NCBI GenBank assembly: GCA_937927725.1
Contig: CALBSE010000062.1
Coordinates: 1-64,000, forward strand
Source: an uncultured Actinomycetes bacterium
Lineage (GTDB): Bacteria > Actinomycetota > Acidimicrobiia > Acidimicrobiales > Acidimicrobilacustridaceae
DNA length: 64,000 nucleotides
Reading direction: 5' to 3'
Below the pieces are notes generated by a model. That model saw only the letters and a program-made list of their open reading frames with translations. It was not told the origin of the DNA and did no database searches. Numbering within the stretch: position 1 is the stretch's first letter; every line of letters starts with the position of its first letter. A program made the translations under genes and the position numbers. Below are positions 57,584 through 64,000 of the stretch, piece after piece.

Positions 57584-58327
57584 ATGAAAGCTCGTTCGAA
57601 GGAAGAACTTCGCCACATGCGCGCTGCGGGTCGTGTCGTTGCCGAAATGCACGAAAAGATTCGCGCTGCAATTCGCCCCGGTGTTACGACCGCTGATCTC
57701 GATGCGATTGGTCGCAAGGTCATCGACTCCAGGGGAGCGACGTCGAACTTCCTCGGCTACCACGGATTCCCGGCGGTGATTTGTGCGTCGCCCAACGATG
57801 TGATTGTTCACGGCATCCCCGGCCCAATCGTCCTCAACGAGGGCGACATCATTTCTGTCGACTGCGGAGCCGTTGTCGAAGGCTGGCATGGTGACGCGGC
57901 GTTCACGATTGGGGTGGGGGAGATCTCCGCCGAGGCTGCCAGGCTCATCTCGGTGACCGAGGCTTCGCTGGCCGCTGGCATCGCCGCCATGGTCGAGGGC
58001 AACACCCTCGGTGATATCGGAGCTGCCGTCCAGGCTGTCGTCGAGTCCGCCGGTTTCTCGGTCGTTCGTGAGTACGTCGGTCACGGCATCGGTCGAGCCA
58101 TGCACGAATCGCCTGAAGTACCCAATTACGGGCAGGCAGGCAAGGGCGGAAAGCTGAAGAAGGGCATGACTCTGGCCGTCGAGCCCATGGTGACGATCGG
58201 CGATGCCGAGACGTTCCTCACCGAAGATGGATGGACGGTGCTATCGGCCGATGGATCCTGGGCGGCCCATGCCGAGCACACCATCGCTATTGGCCCGAAT
58301 GGGCCCGAAATTCTGACGCTTCCCTGA
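57584..58327 (+). CDS. map: methionine aminopeptidase, type I
   Basis: 247 residues. It removes the initiator Met. The five metal ligands are visible in VDCGAVVEGWHGDAAF (two Asp), VGHGIGRAMHESP (His), AVEPMVTIG (Glu) and AAHAEHTIAIG (Glu). Normal length. infA would follow in most genomes; instead two glycan-type genes intervene, and map ends only 26 bases from the convergent gene. Confidence 0.98.
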   Translation: MKARSKEELRHMRAAGRVVAEMHEKIRAAIRPGVTTADLDAIGRKVIDSRGATSNFLGYHGFPAVICASPNDVIVHGIPGPIVLNEGDIISVDCGAVVEGWHGDAAFTIGVGEISAEAARLISVTEASLAAGIAAMVEGNTLGDIGAAVQAVVESAGFSVVREYVGHGIGRAMHESPEVPNYGQAGKGGKLKKGMTLAVEPMVTIGDAETFLTEDGWTVLSADGSWAAHAEHTIAIGPNGPEILTLP

Positions 58328-58353
58328 ATCCCTCGATCGTTGCGTTCCTCGCG

Positions 58354-59835
58354 TCAATCTTCTGGGGCGAGCGTGATTGCTTTGATTGCGATTCCGAATT
58401 CGGTTGCGTCGCTTGAGGATTCATCAATTGATTTCCACGGCAGAGTTTGAGCCACGCGGAGAATGAGTCGCGAGTGGGGTTCATCCCAGGTTTGGGCAAC
58501 TCTTCCTTCAAGGATGAAGTGTGGAATGCCGGCGTCTTCAGCTGATGTAAGGGTGGTTTCAACCACGGCACCGTTGACTTCAAGGACTACGGAATCGATG
58601 AGATCGGCGGCAACAGCGCCACTAATCGTGACACGGACGATTGCTCCGATATCCAATGTGATGGGGAGGTGGATCGCTGATTCTCGTTGCGGTCCAGTCC
58701 AGCGCATCCACCCGCCACCGGGAGTGGGGAGCGGGTCATGCCATCCCCACCCATGAAGCGGAGCACGCAGATCAACCGAATGGGAACCGATGAGTGGTTG
58801 GGCGGTTGCGTTGAGATGAGCGAGCCGCGATTGAGTGAATTCAAGGATTGGAGATTGGTGGCGGAGCGACCTCGAAGCAGCTTCAATGACGGAAAGAGTC
58901 TCTGGATCTGCCAAGGATGACGCTGCGCTCAACGCATCGATTGCAAGTGAAACCTGACCCATGCCAATCGCAAGAACCGCGTCGCGGATTAGGGACTCAG
59001 CAGAGGCGCCATCAACAATTCTTGCGAAATCTTTCTTGATGTAGATGGCGTCGGCCCAAAACAATTGGGCACCTTCAGTAGGAACAGGCACGGGAACGTC
59101 ATTGAACCAATGGACATCAACGCGATCAATGACGGCGCCACCACCCCGATCTGGCCGGTAGTGGGCGAGCGTCGGAAGCATCCATAACTCGAAGTCATGA
59201 AGACGAAGAAGTGCGTCGTTTTCCCCGAAGAGTTTTGCGCCCTCATTCTGGGGGTTCATATGCATTTCCGTTTGGAGAATTCGGGTCGTCGAAAGTGCGT
59301 CCGCCGCGCCGAGAAAGATTTCGTACTCCGCGCCCTGGACGTCGAGTTTCATGGCATCGACGTGCTCATGTGGTGAGGAAGCAATCCAGAGATCAAGCGT
59401 TGTCACTTCGACATCAACCGTTGCGAACACGCCGCAATCAATACCTGTCGTTATCCGGTCACCGATATCAGGGGAATAGAACGATGACCCTGAGGCTTCC
59501 GACGTGACCTGAAGCGGGAGTATCCCAACGCTTGATCCGAGAGCTTTCGCAACAATCTCAATCTGGCTGTTGTCGCGATACTTCGACGCAAGTTCAATCG
59601 CCTCATCGGGTTCCGGTTCGAACCCGATCACGTGTACGTGTGAGCCGAGCGCTGACCACGACGGCATGACACCCCATCGCGCTCCCGCATCAATGACAAC
59701 TACCGGAGACGAAAGTAGCTTTGAGAGGAGATACAAACTCTGCGCAGCCCCCACGGCGAACGGGCTTTCGTCAGGATGCACGTGACTAGGGTAGTGAGGG
59801 CAAAAGCGGATCGGCGGATCAGCCGATAAAGACAT
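58354..59835 (-). CDS. FkbM-family methyltransferase with C-terminal beta-rich module
   Basis: 493 residues from ATG 59835 (GTG 59862 would give 502 and overlap the divergent gene). Residues ~45-270: class I SAM fold with VVVIDAGARWGVMPSW, VIGFEPEPDEA and DAMKLDVQGAEYEIFLGA, the FkbM pattern for sugar O-methylation. A helical stretch (~275-345) follows, then a beta-rich C-terminal part (~355-490) starting GWGWHDPLPTPGGGWMRWTG, like modules attached to surface polysaccharide enzymes. Function, and the glycan modified, are unknown. It is divergent from the fusion gene next door. Confidence 0.75.
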   Translation of the reverse strand: MSLSADPPIRFCPHYPSHVHPDESPFAVGAAQSLYLLSKLLSSPVVVIDAGARWGVMPSWSALGSHVHVIGFEPEPDEAIELASKYRDNSQIEIVAKALGSSVGILPLQVTSEASGSSFYSPDIGDRITTGIDCGVFATVDVEVTTLDLWIASSPHEHVDAMKLDVQGAEYEIFLGAADALSTTRILQTEMHMNPQNEGAKLFGENDALLRLHDFELWMLPTLAHYRPDRGGGAVIDRVDVHWFNDVPVPVPTEGAQLFWADAIYIKKDFARIVDGASAESLIRDAVLAIGMGQVSLAIDALSAASSLADPETLSVIEAASRSLRHQSPILEFTQSRLAHLNATAQPLIGSHSVDLRAPLHGWGWHDPLPTPGGGWMRWTGPQRESAIHLPITLDIGAIVRVTISGAVAADLIDSVVLEVNGAVVETTLTSAEDAGIPHFILEGRVAQTWDEPHSRLILRVAQTLPWKSIDESSSDATEFGIAIKAITLAPED

Positions 59836-59852
59836 GGAGCATCGGAACCAAC

Positions 59853-62800
59853 GTGTTGACACCCGGGAGTGCTAGCGGGGTTCCGGTCGCACCGATTTCC
59901 TATGCACAGAATTTCGAGGATGTACGCCTCTGGAAGGCCCTGTCAGAAGAGACCGACTGCATTTATGTCGATATTGGTGCAGGGCATCCGACAGACCTGT
60001 CGGTGACCAAACTCTTTTCTGAAAGGGGTTGGAGAGGGATCAACGTTGAGCCGGGGCCAAATGCTTCGCTCCTGATGAGCGAGCGTCCCCTCGATGTGAC
60101 GCTGCAAATCGCTATTTCAGCAAGTTCGGGTGAGATCGAATTCACCCTGCGCTATCCGCACCTTGATCTTTCTTCGATCTATCCCGACCGCAAGACTTTT
60201 TCCGACGCCCTTGAGGAGCGGAGCGAGATCATTCCGGTGGAATCGTTGACTCTCGTGGAGTTGTTCGACCGCTATTTGGAAAGCCAGGAGATTGGCTTTT
60301 TGAAGGTCGATGTTGAGGGAGCAGAGACAGAAGTCATTGCATCGAATGACTGGAGTCGCTTTCGTCCCCTCGTCGTAGTGGTCGAATCCATAGACCCATC
60401 GACATGGGAACCGTCCTTCGAGAGTTGGGAACCGGTACTCCTCAACGCAGGGTATGAGTTTGCTATCGATGATGGAATCAATCGCTTTTACGCTCGATCT
60501 GACAAACCCGGACTGAAGCAACGTCTTGCCCAACCGGTTTCTCCGATTGATGGTTTCGTTCAGTGGCCGTTTCTTGAAGCGGTACAGAGAGCATCCATTC
60601 CTGACGAAAGTGTGGTCGCCCAGGCCCACCTCACCTGGACGGCGCTTGAGCGTGACAAGCGTGTAAAGGAACTTGAGGTTGAAGTACAGCAAAGTCGAGC
60701 CCAGCTGATTCAGTGCGATTCTCAGCGGGCGGCCGAAGTGCATCGGGCGACGATCAATCAACAACGAGTCTGGGAACTGGAGGCGAGCTGGGCCTATCGA
60801 ATCGGTCGAGCGACTGTGGTGCTCGCGCGTCCGCTTCGTCCGATCCTTCTTCCGTTGGCGAACGGCATCCGTCGACTTCGACATAAACGATTGAGTCGTC
60901 GCTCGAATGTCCTCGCAGAAGTTGCAAAGTTGACTGCTGAGGGCGCGGCGTTTGAGCGCGTGTCGCTCGGTGAAGGTGCAGACATCCTTCGTCCCTCGCA
61001 GCAATTCGATAACGACAAAAGCGTGGTGTCTGTTGCGTCTCATCTTCGCTCTCGACGAACAACCGGACCGGTACTTCTCGATGAGCGTGAATGGGAACTC
61101 GTCGAATCCCTCACAGAAGATGAAGCGAGACCGACCGCACTGAATGAGTTGCGACGGTTTCGATCGTTGGACATCGCGAGTGCGATAGAAGCAGATTGGC
61201 CAAAGGTGCTTTTGATTGACACGCGCGGGGCGCAGTTGGCCTTCATGTGTGGCACACGTACCCATGCCCGAAATGCCATCGAGGTTGTCCTCGCGGCAGT
61301 CCCCGAAGATGTCGAGGTTTGGCAACTTGCATCGATGGATCTACCACCGCTTCCTGACGAACTTCTGGCTCGATTCGATGGCATGTGGGGTGCGCATCAA
61401 CGACGCCGGGTTGGGTCGTTTCTTCAGCTCGCTCCATTTATTCCCCGACGAACCGATTTCCAAGCGAAGTTGTCGCGGTCGCCGTCGGTTCGCAGCGCCG
61501 GAGTGTGGCTCGATGCAATCCTTGGCAAGTACCCGAGCACGTTCCTGAAGTCCGACGCTGAGTTGCTCGAGTACCAGTTCGGACTGGAGTGCATCGGCGC
61601 ACTCGGGAAGGTGCTCTCTATCTCGGAGACGTCAACCCTCGAAGCAATCGAATTGGGAGTGCGTCCTGAGAGCATTGTGAATACCGGGTGTGCGCCTGGA
61701 TTGAGTCGGCTTGATACGTCAATGAGTCAAGCAGTGGGGGAGTCACAAATTGGTCAACGATCACATGTCGTGATCGTGGGTAATTGGCTTCCTCACAAGA
61801 ACCTCTTGATCGGAGTGGCAGGAGCAATTCCGTTCGCAGTGCTTGATCGAATTGATCTCGATGTTGTGGTTATCGCTGGAATAAACGACGACCAACGGAT
61901 TGAGCTGACGATGTTGGCCCTGAAACTCGGGCTTGAACGGAACCGATTTCGAATCGCGACGCAAATTTCAGATGTCGAATTCGATTCGTTACTCCGTGAT
62001 GCTGAAGCGGTCATCATCCCATCGCTCCATGAGGGCTTCTCCCTTTCCGTCATTGAGTCGCTTGAACGGGGTACTCCAGTCGCACTGTCAACGATCCCGG
62101 CGCACGAGGAATTGCTCGGAAGTGGACCATGGAATTTCTCACCTGAAGATCCGATCGACGCGCTGCGAGCACTCCGAGATGTCGTTGCGAACCGTTCAGA
62201 AATTGTTGGAATCCAAACTGATCGTTATCGCTCAAACATTGATCCAACTCGGTTCGAACGCGAATTCACGAGCGTTACTGAGTGGCTTTGCGAAGAACTC
62301 ACTGCAATCCGAACGACCGGCGGTAGTTCCGAATCCGAAATTGAGAATTCGTTGCTCGTCGATCGGAACCTTTCACTTTCGAAAATCTGCGAAGTGGAGG
62401 ATTTTGCTACGCCGCGTCTGCGAAATGTGATCCGCGACGTGTTTGCGCATGAAAAGCTGCGGTTTGGTTCCGAGTTCCCATCAGGTCGCGAGTATCGCAA
62501 GTACTGGGAAGTCGCTATGGCCGTGCTTTCGTTTCGCGAAGCGGGGTTGCTTGATGGAAATCACCGTTTCCTTGGAATCGGTGCTGGCAATGAACCAACG
62601 TCGTTTTATCTCACACGGTTCGCGCAAGAGGTCATCGCCACTGATCTTTACTTGGCCGATGGTTGGGAAGAGAGCGCGGATTCGTCGATGCTCGTCAATC
62701 CTGGTGGGCACTGGCCGTTCTTTTGGGATCCGACGCGACTCCGCGTGGAAGATATGAACGCGCTTGCGCTTGCTCTTCCCGACGAAAGTGTTTCGGGTGT

Positions 62801-63221
62801 TTTCTCGTCTAGCTCGATTGAGCATTTCGGTGACCGGAGTGACGTGGCGAAGTCGCTCGACGAGGTATGGCGGGTTCTGCGCCCAGGTGGAATTCTGTCG
62901 GTCTCGACCGAGTTCCGTCTCGAGGGCGATCGCCCCGGAATCCCAGGTGCGCTGCTCTTTGACCAAGAGGATGTGCGCTCGCTTTTCCTCGGGGAGCGAA
63001 AATGGTCATTCGTCGAGCCCTTTGACGACTCAGTGTCGCCAGCGACTTGGGGGTCGCTGTCACCATTCCTCGATGTCGCAGAAGACCAAAATCGCCAAGT
63101 CGCTCGACTCGGCGGTCTTTGGACGCACCATGTCACCTACGCCCGTTATCCCCATATCCTGCTTGAGCATCAGGGGCGGACATTTACCTCGTTTCACCTC
63201 GCTCTTCGCAAGGAATCATGA
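59853..63221 (+). CDS. FkbM methyltransferase / GT4 glycosyltransferase / methyltransferase fusion
   Basis: 1122 residues from GTG 59853. (1) Residues ~17-215, FkbM domain: ISYAQNFEDVRLWKAL, IYVDIGAGHPTDLSVTKLFS, FLKVDVEGAETEV. (2) ~265-345, a coiled-coil then SWAYRIGRA and a basic stretch. (3) ~450-830, GT4-type glycosyltransferase: VIVGNWLPHKNLL near 637 and PSLHEGFSLSVIESLERGTP near 722-741 (E-x7-E). (4) ~880-1122, class I methyltransferase: LGIGAGNEPTSFYL near 906 and VWRVLRPGGILSVST near 1005. It probably builds and methylates a surface glycan. Codon use is less biased than in its ribosomal neighbours. No membrane helix or signal peptide. Confidence 0.85.
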   Translation: MLTPGSASGVPVAPISYAQNFEDVRLWKALSEETDCIYVDIGAGHPTDLSVTKLFSERGWRGINVEPGPNASLLMSERPLDVTLQIAISASSGEIEFTLRYPHLDLSSIYPDRKTFSDALEERSEIIPVESLTLVELFDRYLESQEIGFLKVDVEGAETEVIASNDWSRFRPLVVVVESIDPSTWEPSFESWEPVLLNAGYEFAIDDGINRFYARSDKPGLKQRLAQPVSPIDGFVQWPFLEAVQRASIPDESVVAQAHLTWTALERDKRVKELEVEVQQSRAQLIQCDSQRAAEVHRATINQQRVWELEASWAYRIGRATVVLARPLRPILLPLANGIRRLRHKRLSRRSNVLAEVAKLTAEGAAFERVSLGEGADILRPSQQFDNDKSVVSVASHLRSRRTTGPVLLDEREWELVESLTEDEARPTALNELRRFRSLDIASAIEADWPKVLLIDTRGAQLAFMCGTRTHARNAIEVVLAAVPEDVEVWQLASMDLPPLPDELLARFDGMWGAHQRRRVGSFLQLAPFIPRRTDFQAKLSRSPSVRSAGVWLDAILGKYPSTFLKSDAELLEYQFGLECIGALGKVLSISETSTLEAIELGVRPESIVNTGCAPGLSRLDTSMSQAVGESQIGQRSHVVIVGNWLPHKNLLIGVAGAIPFAVLDRIDLDVVVIAGINDDQRIELTMLALKLGLERNRFRIATQISDVEFDSLLRDAEAVIIPSLHEGFSLSVIESLERGTPVALSTIPAHEELLGSGPWNFSPEDPIDALRALRDVVANRSEIVGIQTDRYRSNIDPTRFEREFTSVTEWLCEELTAIRTTGGSSESEIENSLLVDRNLSLSKICEVEDFATPRLRNVIRDVFAHEKLRFGSEFPSGREYRKYWEVAMAVLSFREAGLLDGNHRFLGIGAGNEPTSFYLTRFAQEVIATDLYLADGWEESADSSMLVNPGGHWPFFWDPTRLRVEDMNALALALPDESVSGVFSSSSIEHFGDRSDVAKSLDEVWRVLRPGGILSVSTEFRLEGDRPGIPGALLFDQEDVRSLFLGERKWSFVEPFDDSVSPATWGSLSPFLDVAEDQNRQVARLGGLWTHHVTYARYPHILLEHQGRTFTSFHLALRKES

Positions 63222-63292
63222 CGGTCACGAACAGGTGTACCCTCGCCGGTGAGCGGGGCTGAGCTGCATCTGCCCCTGTCGCGTTGGCGCAT

Positions 63293-63321
63293 TTGGAGCC
63301 AGCGGGCCTGACCGGTAGGGT
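63293..63321 (+). promoter_or_regulatory. promoter of infA-rpmJ-rpsM
   Basis: TTGGAG (63293-63298), exactly 17 bases, TAGGGT (63316-63321). It closely resembles the rpoB and rplC promoters. The transcript would start near 63328, about 77 bases before infA. It makes infA independent of the spc transcript interrupted upstream. Confidence 0.65.
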
Positions 63322-63404
63322 CTTCAGTCCGCCCTCCTCCGGGAACCCGCCTTTGCGCGGTCCTGAGCAGGGGTTTTCAGATCCATCACACAGGAGTCAG
63401 TGTC

Positions 63405-63629
63405 CTGGCTAAGCCCAAAGAAGACGCGATCGTTCTTGAAGGAACGGTCATCGAGCCGCTGCCGAACGCCATGTTCCGCGTCGAACTCGAAAACGGCCAC
63501 AAAGTTTTGGCCCATATCTCCGGAAAGATGCGGATGCATTACATCCGTATTCTCCCCGGTGATCGCGTCCAAGTTGAGCTGACGCCGTACGACCTGACTC
63601 GTGGTCGGATCACCTATCGGTACAAGTAA
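63405..63629 (+). CDS. infA: translation initiation factor IF-1, CTG start
   Basis: 74 residues, CTG 63405 to TAA 63627-63629. Everything after the first codon is a textbook IF-1: AKPKEDAIVLEGTVIEPLPN, MFRVELENGHKVLAHISGKM and RGRITYRYK. The CTG sits exactly where the family's initiator Met lies, with AGGAG (63392-63396) 8 bases before it. Between the in-frame TGA at 63309 and this codon there is no ATG, GTG or TTG in frame. IF-1 blocks the A site of the 30S subunit during initiation. Normally third after map; here it has its own promoter. Confidence 0.93.
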   Translation: MAKPKEDAIVLEGTVIEPLPNAMFRVELENGHKVLAHISGKMRMHYIRILPGDRVQVELTPYDLTRGRITYRYK

Positions 63630-63651
63630 CAAAAACTGAACACAAGCGAGT

Positions 63652-63733
63652 GTCTGATCACAAGGATCAGACCCATCGAAGAGGTTTGGCTTCGGCCTTC
63701 AACTTCGCTTCGATGTTCCCGGCAAAGCCGGGC
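63652..63733 (+). promoter_or_regulatory. structured leader between infA and rpmJ
   Basis: Three stems fill a 120-base gap: GTCTGATC-ACAAG-GATCAGAC (63652-63672, perfect 8 bp), an outer ATCGAAG/CTTCGAT pairing (63675-63681 with 63708-63714) around a purine/pyrimidine-rich loop, and CCCGGC-AAA-GCCGGG (63718-63732). The last ends just before the SD (AAAGGA) of rpmJ. No T-run, so translational control or mRNA processing is more likely than termination. Confidence 0.5.
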
Positions 63734-63749
63734 GAAAGGAACAAACGCA

Positions 63750-63863
63750 GTGAAAGTACGCCCAAGCGTCAAGAAGATCTGTGAGAAGTGCAAGGTGATC
63801 CGCCGCCATGGTCGCGTGCAGGTCATCTGTGAAAACCCTCGTCACAAGCAACGGCAGGGCTGA
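63750..63863 (+). CDS. rpmJ: 50S ribosomal protein L36
   Basis: 37 residues from GTG 63750 (AAAGGA 10 bases upstream): VKVRPSVKKICEKCKVIRRH then a tail ending HKQRQG. The zinc ligands Cys11, Cys14, Cys27 and His32 are all present, so this is the zinc-containing form. Standard neighbour of infA and rpsM. Confidence 0.97.
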   Translation: MKVRPSVKKICEKCKVIRRHGRVQVICENPRHKQRQG

Positions 63864-63866
63864 TCC

Positions 63867-64000
63867 ATGGCACGTATCTCCGGTGTTGATATCCCGCGTG
63901 AAAAGCGCCTGGAAATCAGCCTTACCTACATCTACGGAATCGGTAACACGACTGCCAAGCAGATCTGTGAAGCCACCGAGATCAATCCGAGCACTCGAGT
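63867..64000 (+). CDS. rpsM: 30S ribosomal protein S13, N-terminal part, partial
   Basis: The first 44 residues to the window edge: MARISGVDIPREKRLEISLT, then YIYGIGNTTAKQICEATEIN. S13 is in the 30S head and contacts the P-site tRNA and the 50S subunit. It starts 3 bases after rpmJ and continues beyond base 64000, where rpsK, rpsD and rpoA would be expected. Confidence 0.97.
   Translation, partial: MARISGVDIPREKRLEISLTYIYGIGNTTAKQICEATEINPSTR

Noticed and set aside
63400..63582. GTG at 63400 as start of a 60-residue protein in another frame
   Set aside because: The frame gives Ser/Arg-rich nonsense, the SD spacing would be 3 bases, and infA occupies the region in the frame set by CTG 63405.

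Overview
The window comes from a moderately GC-rich bacterium, most likely an actinobacterium (Actinomycetota) and, with less certainty, of the class Acidimicrobiia. The pointers are the coiled-coil insertion in RNA polymerase beta' of the type known in mycobacteria, an N-terminally extended NusG, zinc-type S14, many GTG and TTG starts, leaderless-looking promoters, and a second 11-gene nuo set resembling the nuoA2-N2 set of Streptomyces. Genes are dense and mostly on the + strand. No rRNA gene, CRISPR array or insertion sequence was seen.

Positions 1-17078 hold two tandem respiratory complex I clusters. The first is cut by the left edge and shows the end of nuoI followed by nuoJKLMN. The second is a complete 11-subunit set, nuoABCDHIJKLMN, with no NADH-dehydrogenase module (nuoEFG). 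A MidA/NDUFAF7-type methyltransferase follows directly; its mitochondrial relative methylates the NuoD-type subunit of complex I.

Positions 18241-24640 are accessory. A PadR regulator and a membrane protein are divergent from an unknown membrane-anchored protein, across a very short palindromic promoter region. Then come acetyl-CoA synthetase, a HAD-family phosphatase, YajQ, tRNA-Tyr and a GNAT acetyltransferase.

Positions 24674-44320 carry the translation and transcription core: tRNA-Thr, tRNA-Met, tuf copy 1, rpmG, an ECF sigma/anti-sigma pair, tRNA-Trp, secE, nusG, rplK, rplA, an L10 leader with attenuator, rplJ, rplL, rpoB, rpoC, rpsL, rpsG, fusA, tuf copy 2 and rpsJ. The two tuf genes look identical base for base.

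Positions 44389-46011 interrupt the usual S10 operon. An SDR oxidoreductase and a PIN-like/RHH two-gene module lie between rpsJ and rplC. The operon resumes from its own promoter with rplC to rpsQ, then the spc genes rplN to secY, adk and map.

Positions 58354-63221 interrupt the chain a second time. A divergent pair of surface-glycan-type genes, one a 1122-residue FkbM/glycosyltransferase/methyltransferase fusion, lies between map and infA. infA restarts from its own promoter and appears to begin with CTG; rpmJ and a partial rpsM follow.

The most unusual points are these: the CTG start of infA; loss of the second zinc site of RpoC; an alternating His-Asp tail on L22; a Trp in place of the quinone-site Tyr of the second NuoD; the complex-I methyltransferase next to it; and two accessory insertions inside the ribosomal protein superoperon, each followed by a fresh promoter.
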